Source: Spongiivirga sp046524175 | GTDB taxonomy: Bacteria > Bacteroidota > Bacteroidia > Flavobacteriales > Flavobacteriaceae | Length of the DNA: 64,000 bases | Direction of reading: 5' to 3' | Assembly: GCF_046524175.1 (NCBI RefSeq) | Contig: NZ_JBEFZF010000008.1 | Span: 62,001-126,000, forward strand | Shown here: piece after piece, positions 1 to 8,299 of the stretch | Numbering within the stretch: position 1 is the stretch's first letter | How the letters are laid out: each line of letters opens with the position of its first letter | Program-made: the position numbers and the translations under genes | Notes under the pieces: model-generated | Told to the model about the DNA's origin: nothing | Seen by the model: the letters and a program-made list of their open reading frames with translations, nothing else | Database searches by the model: none

Positions 1-2364
1 AGAGTTTGTGAAAACGAAGCCACTGTTACCAATATCAGAAGCCGCATATCGTGCTCTGTTATCTCCTGGAGCATTTAATGCTGCTGAAGGAGGACGTAAT
101 CCCCAATTTTGTACGTGCGCTGCATTCAAATCTTTTGTATAAGAAGCATCCGCAGTAAGTACTAATCCGTTATCAAAAGCCTTGTCTACACCTATATTGG
201 TTCGCCATACTTGTGGCCACTGGAATTCAGGATCGACCGCTTGATAGAAGAAAAAGTCTAAACCTTGTACCTGGTTTCCTAACCATACAAAAGGAAAACG
301 ACCCGTAAACAAGCCTGAACCACCTCGTAATTGAAGTGTGTTGTCTCCTTTTACATCCCAGTTGAATCCAACTCTTGGCGACGCCAAGAACTTGTTGTTT
401 GGCAATTGCTCAGAGTTAATAAGTGTTTCTTGCCCTGTATTTGGATTGAAGTACTGAATGTTAGGCTGATAGGTAAATGGTTTTCTAGCGATATTCTCTT
501 GAATCTTTTCCCGCGTATCAAAATACAATGGTTTGTCAAAGCGAACACCATAAGTCAGTTTAAAATCTTCAGTCACATCCCATTGGTCTTGCGCATAGAA
601 AGAGAACTGGCCTACATTCGTTTCGGCCAATGACCAACCTCCAGGATTTCCAATTCCTGCTGCATTTGAAGCATTAAATGTTGCGATTGCGCTATTAAAA
701 GCTGCTTGTAACCCGCCCGAATTAGCAAAGTTCTGAAAATCCGCTACGGAACCTGCCGTTGGGAAGAAAACTCCTTGCGCTCCGTAAGCTCCTAAATTAA
801 ATGAGTTGTCGAACTGGAATTTTTCAAAAGAGAAGCCTACCGTAAAGGTGTGGTTTCCTTCAAAAAAGTTCATATTATCAGTGATCTGAAATACTTTTTG
901 CTCTAACCTATTGTTGATAGAAAATGGCTCGTGACCTGCAATGATATAGTTACTTCCCGCCCCATCTTGAATCGTGATACTCGGTGCAGGTGAAGAAAAC
1001 GGATTTCTAAAATCGTCAAAAAACGTATATCCAACTTGTAATTTATTGGTCGCTTTTTCTGATAAAGTCGAGTTCAATTCTAGTTGAAAAGATGAAATAT
1101 TGTTATTAATCTCGTATCCGGCGTTTGCAAATTGAAGGGTTGCTAAACTCGGGCCGCGAAACTGTATCGCATTTCTGTTAGCAGGCAAACCTCTAGACGC
1201 ATTTAAGAAATTATAGATTAAGGCAAGTCGGTTATTATCATTAATGTTCCAATCTAATTTGAAAATTCCTTTGGTCGACTCTGAATCATAATTAAAGTTT
1301 TCAAATCCGCCTGGATTATAAAAAATATCATTTCCTTGGGCATCTTGACCCACAACCACCTGACGAAGAATGTTGTCAACCAACTGCAAATCCGCAAGTG
1401 CAACACGCGATTCATTAATCGCTCCTGATCCTCTGTTTGGAATAAAACCATCAGTACCTAACTCGGTACGGTCATCTCTTTCAAAGTTGGCATAGAAGAA
1501 CAATTTATCCTTAATAATAGGCCCTCCTATACTAATACCATATTGCGTTTGCTCTAGTCCGGTTTTGGTGATATCATCTCCGTTGATCTTTCCTCCGGTT
1601 AAGTCATCATTCCTAAAGAAGCCATAAACCGTACCTCTAAATTCATTGGTACCACTCTTAGTTACGGCATTTACAGAAGCACCGGTAAAACCAGATTGCG
1701 TTACATCATAAGGTGCTGTTGTAACCTGTATTTGTTCAATCGCTTCAATAGAAATTGGTGTTGCATTCGTTTGCCCACCCGGTTGTGCAGCATCTAATCC
1801 AAACGGATTATTGAAGATGGCACCGTCCAGTGAAAAGTTATTGTATTGATCATTTCTACCGCCAAAAGACCCTGCACTCGCGGTAGGCTCTAATCTCGTG
1901 AAATCGTTAGTAGACCTAGAAATAGTTGGTAGTCTAGTAAGTTCTCTTCTTCCCACACTAGTTTCAGCTCCAGTGCGGTCATTACCAAAAGTACCAGACT
2001 GGTCTCCCGTTACCACCACCTCATCTAATTGTGCTGCATCGGTGGTCATTGCTGCATCGACGTTATAGGTTTTACCTAATGTTAGATACACATCTGTAAA
2101 TTCCTGTGTTTTAAAGCCAACATAACTAATAGTTACGGTATAAGGCCCACCGACACGAAGGTTCAATAAGTTAAAGCGGCCATCGAAGTTCGTAGCAGCG
2201 CCATACTTGGTTCCCGTTGGATTGTGAACTGCCAGAATATTCGCTCCCGGCAATGGTACATTTTGGTCATCTAAGACCAAACCTTTTATGTTTGAGGTCG
2301 TTACCTGTGCAAACGTACATGCACTAAAAACCAACATAAAGATGAACAATAATCTTGTTTTCAT
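1..2364 (-). CDS. TonB-dependent outer-membrane receptor (Oar-like), C-terminus beyond window
   Basis: The gene reads leftwards from an ATG at 2364 and runs off the window edge, so about 788 N-terminal residues are visible and the final beta-strands are missing. A signal peptide (MKTRLLFIFMLVFSACTFAQ) is followed by a CarboxypepD_reg-like domain (residues about 22-105, with GLVLDDQNVPLPGANILAV and NFDGRF). A TonB-dependent plug follows (LDEVVVTGD, RLPTISRSTNDF, NAVTKSGTNEFRG) and then barrel sequence. No SusD-like gene lies on the visible side, and the plug resembles Oar-type receptors more than SusC. The protein should sit in the outer membrane and import or bind a large ligand using TonB energy; the substrate cannot be read from sequence. 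It lies 107 bp downstream of rplI, behind a terminator, so it is probably a separate transcript. Confidence 0.9.
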   Translation of the reverse strand, partial: MKTRLLFIFMLVFSACTFAQVTTSNIKGLVLDDQNVPLPGANILAVHNPTGTKYGAATNFDGRFNLLNLRVGGPYTVTISYVGFKTQEFTDVYLTLGKTYNVDAAMTTDAAQLDEVVVTGDQSGTFGNDRTGAETSVGRRELTRLPTISRSTNDFTRLEPTASAGSFGGRNDQYNNFSLDGAIFNNPFGLDAAQPGGQTNATPISIEAIEQIQVTTAPYDVTQSGFTGASVNAVTKSGTNEFRGTVYGFFRNDDLTGGKINGDDITKTGLEQTQYGISIGGPIIKDKLFFYANFERDDRTELGTDGFIPNRGSGAINESRVALADLQLVDNILRQVVVGQDAQGNDIFYNPGGFENFNYDSESTKGIFKLDWNINDNNRLALIYNFLNASRGLPANRNAIQFRGPSLATLQFANAGYEINNNISSFQLELNSTLSEKATNKLQVGYTFFDDFRNPFSSPAPSITIQDGAGSNYIIAGHEPFSINNRLEQKVFQITDNMNFFEGNHTFTVGFSFEKFQFDNSFNLGAYGAQGVFFPTAGSVADFQNFANSGGLQAAFNSAIATFNASNAAGIGNPGGWSLAETNVGQFSFYAQDQWDVTEDFKLTYGVRFDKPLYFDTREKIQENIARKPFTYQPNIQYFNPNTGQETLINSEQLPNNKFLASPRVGFNWDVKGDNTLQLRGGSGLFTGRFPFVWLGNQVQGLDFFFYQAVDPEFQWPQVWRTNIGVDKAFDNGLVLTADASYTKDLNAAHVQNWGLRPPSAALNAPGDNRARYAASDIGNSGFVFTNS

Positions 2365-2414
2365 AAAGGTTTTGATTGAGTTAATTGCTTGTTATAATTA
2401 GTTTAAAATTAAAT

Positions 2415-2441
2415 GAAAAAAGCCACCAAAATGGTGGCTTC
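2415..2441 (-). terminator. Intrinsic terminator after rplI
   Basis: An 8-bp inverted repeat (AAGCCACC, ATTT loop, GGTGGCTT) is followed on the minus strand by a run of T. It lies just past the rplI stop codon and would end the rpsF-rpsR-rplI transcript. Confidence 0.85.
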
Positions 2442-2470
2442 TTATACTAATTATAAAGAAAAATTGTTAA

Positions 2471-2923
2471 TTACTTTGCTTCTGCTACCACATCAAATGG
2501 CAGGTCTACAACAACTTCTCTATGTAAACGAACTTTTGCGTTATAATTTCCAGTTCTTTTTACGTTACCTCCGGCAACGGTAATAAACTTCTTGTCAATT
2601 TTATGACCTTCTTTCTCAAGAGCTTCTGAAACATTAATGTTGTTTACAGAACCAAAAAGCTTATCTCCTGCGCCTGTTTTGGCAGTGATCTTAATTGTTA
2701 AGTCAGCAATAGCAGTTGCTACTTTCTTAGCGTCTTCTACTAACTTCGCTTCCTTATAAGCACGTTGCTTTAAGTTTTCGGCCAATACTTTTTTAGCAGA
2801 CTCAGTTGCCAAAATCGCATAACCTTGAGGTATTAAATAATTACGACCGTAACCATTTTTTACGCTCACTACATCGTCTTTAAAGCCTAACTGCTCTACA
2901 TCTTGTTTTAATATAACTTCCAT
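2471..2923 (-). CDS. rplI: 50S ribosomal protein L9
   Basis: This 150-residue protein starts MEVILKQDVEQLGFKDDVV and carries the L9 N-terminal signature NGYGRNYLIPQGYA. It continues with the charged connecting helix and the C-terminal RNA-binding domain, and its length is normal for the family. L9 binds 23S rRNA at the base of the L1 stalk. The gene is last in the rpsF-rpsR-rplI operon, 16 bp after rpsR, and is followed by a terminator hairpin. No ssb or priB-like gene is interposed, unlike in many Proteobacteria and Firmicutes. Confidence 0.98.
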   Translation of the reverse strand: MEVILKQDVEQLGFKDDVVSVKNGYGRNYLIPQGYAILATESAKKVLAENLKQRAYKEAKLVEDAKKVATAIADLTIKITAKTGAGDKLFGSVNNINVSEALEKEGHKIDKKFITVAGGNVKRTGNYNAKVRLHREVVVDLPFDVVAEAK

Positions 2924-2939
2924 CTTCTTACCCTCCCAA

Positions 2940-3236
2940 TTATTTTAAAAGGTCTGCTACATATGGCATAAGCGCTAAATGACGCGCTCTTTTTACCGCA
3001 ACAGAAACTTTACGTTGATATTTAAGTGAAGTACCGGTTAAACGACGAGGTAAGATTTTACCTTGCTCGTTTACAAACTTTAATAAAAAGTCAGGGTCTT
3101 TATAATCGATATACTTGATACCTGATTTTTTAAAGCGACAGTATTTCTTTGCTTTATTGGTATCGATATTAAGAGGAGTAAGATATCTGATCTCTCCTTC
3201 TTTCTTGCCTTTTGCTTGTTGTTCTATTGAAGACAT
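2940..3236 (-). CDS. rpsR: 30S ribosomal protein S18
   Basis: The protein has 98 residues. The family core is visible as KYCRFKKSGIKYIDYKDPDF, ILPRRLTGTSLKYQRKV and the basic helix VAVKRARHLALMPY. The N-terminus carries a charged extension of about 25 residues (MSSIEQQAKGKKEGEIRYL). S18 sits on the platform of the small subunit with S6, whose gene lies 5 bp upstream. A single Cys is present in the CRF motif, so a complete zinc site is not evident. Confidence 0.98.
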   Translation of the reverse strand: MSSIEQQAKGKKEGEIRYLTPLNIDTNKAKKYCRFKKSGIKYIDYKDPDFLLKFVNEQGKILPRRLTGTSLKYQRKVSVAVKRARHLALMPYVADLLK

Positions 3237-3241
3237 ACTTG

Positions 3242-3580
3242 TTACGCTTTAATGTTTAACTTTTCTCTTCTTCGTACCGCCCAATCGATAGCGTGTTTGT
3301 CTAGCTTTACTGTTAAGTAACGCATAATACGCTCATCTCTGCGGAATTCTAACTCTAAAGGAGTAATTGCTTCACCATCTACAGTGAATTCAAATAAGTG
3401 ATAAAAACCACTTTTCTTGTTTTGGATTGGGTACGCAAGCTTTTTAAGCCCCCAATCTTCTTTTGATACCATCTTAGCTCCTTTAGAAACAAGAAAATCT
3501 TCAAATTTCTTTACTGTTTCCTTTATCTGAGTATCAGATAAAACGGGATTCAAGATGAAAACAGTTTCGTATTGATTCAT
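3242..3580 (-). CDS. rpsF: 30S ribosomal protein S6
   Basis: This 112-residue protein starts MNQYETVFILNPVLSDTQIK, the conserved S6 beginning. It contains WGLKKLAYPIQNKKSGFYHLF and the RRDERIMRYLTVKLDK strand typical of S6. It binds the central domain of 16S rRNA as a heterodimer with S18. It is the first gene of the three-gene ribosomal operon and has a clear Bacteroidota promoter upstream (3625-3655). The roughly 45-nt leader could carry the S6:S18 autoregulatory element known in other bacteria, but I could not recognise that fold with confidence. Confidence 0.98.
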   Translation of the reverse strand: MNQYETVFILNPVLSDTQIKETVKKFEDFLVSKGAKMVSKEDWGLKKLAYPIQNKKSGFYHLFEFTVDGEAITPLELEFRRDERIMRYLTVKLDKHAIDWAVRRREKLNIKA

Positions 3581-3624
3581 AATAAATAAAATATGTTAAT
3601 TGCTTTTTTACTTAAAAGCGGGTG

Positions 3625-3655
3625 CAAAAGTAGCTAATTTTAATCATTAAAACAA
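3625..3655 (-). promoter_or_regulatory. Promoter of the rpsF operon
   Basis: Reading leftwards, TTG (3655-3653) is followed after 20 bp by TACTTTTG (3632-3625). This matches the Bacteroidota primary-sigma consensus TTG-N19/20-TAnnTTTG. It lies 45 bp upstream of the rpsF start codon. Confidence 0.8.
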
Positions 3656-3659
3656 TAAG

Positions 3660-3897
3660 ATTATGGGAATTAAGCACTTTTAAAAAACCGAACGATTTTC
3701 GGATCATAATGGGACAATGAAAATTAAATACTTTTTTCGCTAAATCACCAATTTTAAAAGGATTATACTGCGATCTATTTGTCTAAATTCTTACATGAAA
3801 CAACATGCATTTGTTTAAAACAACTAAATAGTCGTATTTTATTGCTTATTATCGATTTTTTCATAAATTGCGGCACACTTATATAGCATCTTAACAC
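3660..3897. other. Intergenic region between rpsF and the LytTR gene
   Basis: The whole gap from 3581 to 3897 (317 bp) separates two divergent genes. Apart from the rpsF promoter it is very AT-rich. It shows a weak CCGA...TCGG inverted repeat near 3687-3702 and no clear TAnnTTTG box for the rightward gene. I see no small coding frame or RNA in it. Confidence 0.5.
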
Positions 3898-4593
3898 ATG
3901 AAAATTAATTGTATTGTTGTAGACGACTCCTCCACGCAGCGACTTGCCATTACAAGGCTTATTATGAATCACCCTGCGCTGAATTTGGTAGCCGAATACA
4001 GCAACGCCATTGAAGCTAAGAACGGCTTAAAAACGCAAAATGTAGATCTTATTCTACTAGATATCGAAATGCCTGTATTGACTGGTTTTGACCTTTTAGA
4101 GTCTTTGCAAGAACCACCGCAGGTTATTTTAGTTACCGGAAAGGTAGATTATGCGTTTAAAGCCTTTAACTATGATGTAACAGATTATCTACATAAACCT
4201 TTAGAAAAAGATCGCTTTGAAAAGGCGATAGAGCGTGTTATCGAACGCTACAAAGCAAAACATGCGGTAAACCCTGAAGATCAGGAGTACATTTTCGTTA
4301 AGAGTAACCTTAAGAAGAAAAAGGTATTCTTAAATGAGATAAAATGGATTGAAGCTTTAGGAGACTACATTAAGCTGATTACAAACGATCAAGGTATCAT
4401 CGTATTATCGACCATGAAGTCGTTTGAAAAAACACTGCCTGCAGATAAATTTTTACGCATACACAAGTCATATATTATTAACCTGACCAAAGTGGAGCGT
4501 TTTAATAGTAAAACAGTAGAAGTTGAAGGAAAACAAATTCCTTTAAGTAGAAATAAGAAAACACAATTATCCGACGCGTTAGAAAATCTTTAG
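3898..4593 (+). CDS. LytTR-family response regulator
   Basis: The protein has 231 residues. The N-terminal receiver domain (about 1-120) has the acidic pair Asp9-Asp10, phosphoacceptor Asp55 in LILLDIEMP, and Lys100 in YLHKP. The C-terminal LytTR DNA-binding domain (about 140-231) shows FVKSNLKKKKVFLNEIKWIE, FLRIHKSYIIN and the closing IPLSRNKK motif. Regulators of this family are activated by 7TM or LytS-type kinases and bind direct repeats as dimers. No kinase gene is adjacent, so it is an orphan here and its targets are unknown. Its 3' end overlaps the priA stop codon by 4 bp, and its likely terminator lies inside the priA coding sequence. Confidence 0.92.
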   Translation: MKINCIVVDDSSTQRLAITRLIMNHPALNLVAEYSNAIEAKNGLKTQNVDLILLDIEMPVLTGFDLLESLQEPPQVILVTGKVDYAFKAFNYDVTDYLHKPLEKDRFEKAIERVIERYKAKHAVNPEDQEYIFVKSNLKKKKVFLNEIKWIEALGDYIKLITNDQGIIVLSTMKSFEKTLPADKFLRIHKSYIINLTKVERFNSKTVEVEGKQIPLSRNKKTQLSDALENL

Positions 4594-7040
4594 TAATTAT
4601 CGACGTCGATAATTAATCGAATACTTCTAAAATCAGGAATAGCTTCAAAACTGTTCCTGATTTTTTTTATGTGTGTTTTGGTGTTAGTAAGAGATTGCTG
4701 TTTCGGTATTTTGATCAAAATATTCTTGTGATACTGGTTTCTAATCCTAGCAATTGGAGGAAATTCCGGCCCCAAAACATATTTCCCAAAACTATTTTTT
4801 AAATAGGTACTTAACCAGTCAGCACCTCGGTTTACTTTATTAAAGTCCTTGTGTTTCAAGGTTACTTTGATTAATCTGAAAAAAGGAGGATATTCATATT
4901 GTCGTCGCTCATTAATTTGATCAGTAAACATTCCTAAATAGTCATTCGTAGAAACTTGTTGCAGTATTTGATGATACGGGTTAAAACTTTGGATAAGAAC
5001 CTTGCCTCGCTTTTTGGTTCGCCCTGCCCTACCAGCAACTTGAAGCATTAGATGAAAACTGCGTTCATGTGCCCTAAAATCAGGAAAATTAAGCATACTA
5101 TCTGCACTCATTATACCCACTAAACCAACATTTCTAAAGTCCAATCCTTTGGTTAGCATTTGAGTACCAACCAGAATGCTTATTTCCTCATTCTCAAACG
5201 CGTTGATAATCTTTTCGTAACCGTGTTTACCTCGAGTGGTATCAAGATCCATTCTACCTACTTTAACCTTAGGAAATAGTTCTTTTAATTCTGCTTCTAC
5301 CTGTTGTGTACCAAAACCTTTACTATCTAAATTCGCCACACCACAAGCTTGACAATTAGTTTGCATCGCCATACGATAACCACAATAGTGACAGCGCAAT
5401 TCATTTTTGTATTGATGATAAGTGAGACTCACATCGCAGTTGGGACATTGCGGAGAATGACCACATGTACCACATTCAACTATTGGAGAGAAACCCCTGC
5501 GGTTCTTAAATAAAATTACTTGCTCCTTATTCTTTAAGGCCTCCTCGATTTCTTCAATAAGACGGTCAGAAAAATGGCCTTGCATCCTCTTTTTCTTATG
5601 CTTATCCTTTAGATCTACCAACTCTATATCTGGCATCAATACATCGCCATACCGTCTATCTAAATTCACCAAACCATATTTATCTTGCTTTGCATTAAAA
5701 TAGGTTTCCACAGCGGGAGTAGCGGTCCCCATTAGTACTTTTGCTTTAAAAATATTAGCCAATACAACAGCGGTATCTCTTGCATGATATCTTGGAGCTG
5801 GGTCAAACTGTTTATAAGATGCCTCGTGTTCTTCATCAATAATAGTCAGCCCAAGATTCGAAAACGGTAAAAAAATAGCCGATCGTGCGCCAACAATAAG
5901 TTGAGCCTTTGATGATTTATTCAACATATTATTCCAGACCTCAACACGTTCATTTACCGAATATTTAGAATGGAATATGCTTACCTTTTCGCCAAAATAA
6001 TATTGTAATCTTTGAATTAACTGAGTTGTCAACGCAATCTCAGGTACCAAATACAATACTTGTCTCCCCTTAGTTAGCTCTTTTTCTATAAGCTGCACAT
6101 ATATTTCAGTTTTTCCTGATGAAGTTACCCCATGTAACAGCGTTACCTCCTTATCTAAAAACGAATGTTTTATCTCATCTAAGGCTTTTTGTTGATGTGC
6201 ATTTAACGTTTTAATCTCATTTGTTTCCCCTTCAAAAGTTACACGATCAACCTGCTGTTTAAATGTTTTTAAAATCCCTTTATCAACCAAGGTTTTGATA
6301 ATAGCAGCTGTACTATTACTTTCTTTTTGTAGTATTGATTTTTTAATTGGTTTTTTGGTTGCAGCAGATAAGGTAAACAAGCGCATTACCACTTCTCGTT
6401 GTTTAGGCGCACGTGATAATACATCTAGCAGCTCATGCATTTTTTCCTCAGCAGTATACTGTTCATGAAGCACTACATAACTTTCTTCTTTTGGTTTATA
6501 CTGCTCATATAGTTCTTCTTGTACAGCAATATATTCCTTTTCAATAAGGCTATTGATTATTGGTAAAATCTTTTTAGTGTCTAAAATTGCCCAGAGGTCT
6601 TCAATTTTTAAAGAAGATTGATGTCCTAAAGCCTCAATCACCAAGAACTCATGATCGCTTAAGATCGATTCATTTATTTGGTTGTCTGCATTCAGATAAA
6701 TTATGGTCTCGCTCTCCAGCAAAAATGCTTTAGGCAATGCTGCTCTAAAAATGTCGCCCATACTGCACATATAATAACTGGAAACCCATTTCCAAAGTGA
6801 AAGCTGTTCAGCCCTAACTACCGCTTTTTCATCAAGAATTTGTTGAATAGATTTCGCTTCATACGTCTCAGGCGGATTTCGATGGATATTGACGACTAAG
6901 GCCGTGTATACCTTTCTTTTGCCAAAAGGTACAGCTACTCGAAAACCGGGTTTCAAGAAATTTGCTTCTGCTTCTGTTACCGTATAGGTAAATAGCTTTT
7001 GAAGCGGAATTGGTAATATGACATCTATAAAGTAGTTCAG
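4590..7040 (-). CDS. priA: Primosomal replication restart helicase PriA
   Basis: A superfamily 2 helicase that reloads the replisome at collapsed forks. Visible parts are the N-terminal 3'-DNA-end binding domain (VAVPFGKRKVYTALV), Walker A LLHGVTSSGKTE, the DEEH box IIDEEHEASYKQ and GTATPAVE. An eight-Cys zinc region (CGTCGHSPQCPNC to CQACG) and the motifs GTQMLTKGLDF and QVAGRAGR follow. The first ATG-type frame does not cover the conserved N-terminus. The in-frame DNA upstream of the TTG at 6956 encodes NYFIDVILPIPLQKLFTYTV, typical of PriA, back to a CTG at 7040-7038, with an in-frame stop a few codons further up. I therefore place the start at this CTG (816 residues). TTG at 6956 would lose 28 conserved residues. 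Confidence 0.93.
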   Translation of the reverse strand: MNYFIDVILPIPLQKLFTYTVTEAEANFLKPGFRVAVPFGKRKVYTALVVNIHRNPPETYEAKSIQQILDEKAVVRAEQLSLWKWVSSYYMCSMGDIFRAALPKAFLLESETIIYLNADNQINESILSDHEFLVIEALGHQSSLKIEDLWAILDTKKILPIINSLIEKEYIAVQEELYEQYKPKEESYVVLHEQYTAEEKMHELLDVLSRAPKQREVVMRLFTLSAATKKPIKKSILQKESNSTAAIIKTLVDKGILKTFKQQVDRVTFEGETNEIKTLNAHQQKALDEIKHSFLDKEVTLLHGVTSSGKTEIYVQLIEKELTKGRQVLYLVPEIALTTQLIQRLQYYFGEKVSIFHSKYSVNERVEVWNNMLNKSSKAQLIVGARSAIFLPFSNLGLTIIDEEHEASYKQFDPAPRYHARDTAVVLANIFKAKVLMGTATPAVETYFNAKQDKYGLVNLDRRYGDVLMPDIELVDLKDKHKKKRMQGHFSDRLIEEIEEALKNKEQVILFKNRRGFSPIVECGTCGHSPQCPNCDVSLTYHQYKNELRCHYCGYRMAMQTNCQACGVANLDSKGFGTQQVEAELKELFPKVKVGRMDLDTTRGKHGYEKIINAFENEEISILVGTQMLTKGLDFRNVGLVGIMSADSMLNFPDFRAHERSFHLMLQVAGRAGRTKKRGKVLIQSFNPYHQILQQVSTNDYLGMFTDQINERRQYEYPPFFRLIKVTLKHKDFNKVNRGADWLSTYLKNSFGKYVLGPEFPPIARIRNQYHKNILIKIPKQQSLTNTKTHIKKIRNSFEAIPDFRSIRLIIDVDNY
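4594..4615. repeat. Perfect 22-bp palindrome at the LytTR/priA convergence
   Basis: The half-site TAATTATCGAC is followed immediately by its exact reverse complement GTCGATAATTA, with no spacer. It starts directly after the TAG stop of the LytTR gene and covers the last priA codons. It could be a protein-binding site or part of 3' end formation; its function is not known. Confidence 0.7.
4629..4668 (+). terminator. Intrinsic terminator of the LytTR gene, inside priA
   Basis: The inverted repeat AAAATCAGGAA / TTCCTGATTTT has a 14-nt loop and is followed on the plus strand by eight T. The whole hairpin lies within the C-terminal codons of the convergent priA gene. Confidence 0.8.
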
Positions 7041-7146
7041 CGTAGCGGATTCAGTATTTTATCGTTATATAACATAACCATTCTGAACCTCGAAATTACT
7101 AAATACAAGATGTTTTGCAGACTAATTTTATTAACATTAAACTGTA

Positions 7147-7725
7147 CTAATCAACAGTAACAATTTCAGCGCAAAACTCCCTAGTTAACTGTAACTCATT
7201 ACAGAGTTTGATACGTCGAGGAAAAGATTTTTCAGGCTTTGTTTTTAAAAATTTAATAGGGATTGTGTCGCCAATAGCTAACTTTTCAAAACACTCTTTA
7301 TGATACACATAAAAAAAGCCTTCATAGGTGTTGTTCAAATACTCAAATGAATACCCTATACCATAATGAAATTGTTCAATAGATTTTTCATCATCAATAT
7401 AACTATGATCCTCGATTTCTAACTTGGTGATAATGCCATTTCCAAAAGCACCATATTTTTTGATTAGTGCCTTTTCGTAGTAATACCGCAAACTAGAGGG
7501 CATCGTAAATCCAACAAAAAACAACATGAATCCAATAAAAGATCCGCCGAAAACATATAAAAACCATTTGGTACTGCTTTCAGTTATAGTTGTTCCTACA
7601 TAAATAAGAATGCAACCGATAAGAAAAAAAATAAGAAAGCCCACAACCAACAACTTATGGGCTTTTATAGCTTCTTTAATAAATTTGACCCTATCAGAAA
7701 AAGGAATTCTTTTCAAACTATTCAA
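7147..7725 (-). CDS. Membrane protein of unknown function
   Basis: The protein has 192 residues. The N-terminal part has two hydrophobic segments (about 28-47 and 57-76). A soluble region of about 110 residues rich in aromatic and acidic residues follows (YGIGYSFEYLNNTYEGFFYV, KLAIGDTIPIKFL), resembling a small beta domain facing one side of the membrane. I do not recognise the family. The start overlaps the end of the next upstream gene by 8 bp, so the two are probably translated together and may interact. The pair lies 30 bp downstream of acs with no terminator in between, so it may be carried on the acs transcript. Confidence 0.7.
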   Translation of the reverse strand: MNSLKRIPFSDRVKFIKEAIKAHKLLVVGFLIFFLIGCILIYVGTTITESSTKWFLYVFGGSFIGFMLFFVGFTMPSSLRYYYEKALIKKYGAFGNGIITKLEIEDHSYIDDEKSIEQFHYGIGYSFEYLNNTYEGFFYVYHKECFEKLAIGDTIPIKFLKTKPEKSFPRRIKLCNELQLTREFCAEIVTVD

Positions 7726-8269
7726 CCAATTCCTCTTTAAAATGGGTATAGGAATATTGTGCTCGCTCGATCATGAATTTCTTAGCTTTCAACCAATCAG
7801 GATTTTGCTCTTGATTAAAAAACACATGTTTTACAGGAGTGCCGTCTTTCTTTTTAAAATGAAGTATTGCATCGTCACCATCCAACATACTCGCATAATT
7901 CTGGCTTATTAACTGAATTCTAGCCACCTCATAAACACCTCGAGTTTTTATTTTATGCTTCATATCCATACGAAATGAATATAAAAACATGCGGTAGCTT
8001 ACTAATAAAATAATCCCTATAACTCCCAATATGATAAAAATAGCAGGAACTGCACCCCATACCTCTATTAGGTTAGTTCTAGGTGGTATATCGGGAATTT
8101 CTTCAGGTTGATACCAACCAAGACGAAACCAAGCATCCGTTTTCACAAACAGGGCTGCCAGTCCCACTATAGTCGAAATAACAAAGTTTCTTTTAAACTT
8201 TTCAAGATTGTACTTGTACCTTTTTTTAATGTTAGTAAGTTCGTCTTCAGAAAGAGGAATTTTCTCCAT
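7718..8269 (-). CDS. Membrane protein of unknown function
   Basis: The protein has 183 residues. A charged N-terminus (about 1-30) precedes a first hydrophobic segment (about 31-47) and a short loop with many prolines (PEEIPDIPPR). A second hydrophobic segment (about 74-96) and a soluble C-terminal half (ILHFKKKDGTPVKHVFF) follow. The layout, two membrane segments then a soluble tail, parallels that of its downstream neighbour, with which it overlaps by 8 bp. No family is recognised. It starts 30 bp after the acs stop codon. Confidence 0.7.
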   Translation of the reverse strand: MEKIPLSEDELTNIKKRYKYNLEKFKRNFVISTIVGLAALFVKTDAWFRLGWYQPEEIPDIPPRTNLIEVWGAVPAIFIILGVIGIILLVSYRMFLYSFRMDMKHKIKTRGVYEVARIQLISQNYASMLDGDDAILHFKKKDGTPVKHVFFNQEQNPDWLKAKKFMIERAQYSYTHFKEELVE

Positions 8270-8299
8270 AATCCTGTCAAGGGTTTCATTTTTAATTCA

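Noticed and set aside
331..633. A 100-codon reading frame on the plus strand
   Set aside because: It is antisense to the TonB-dependent receptor and shows no protein-like features.
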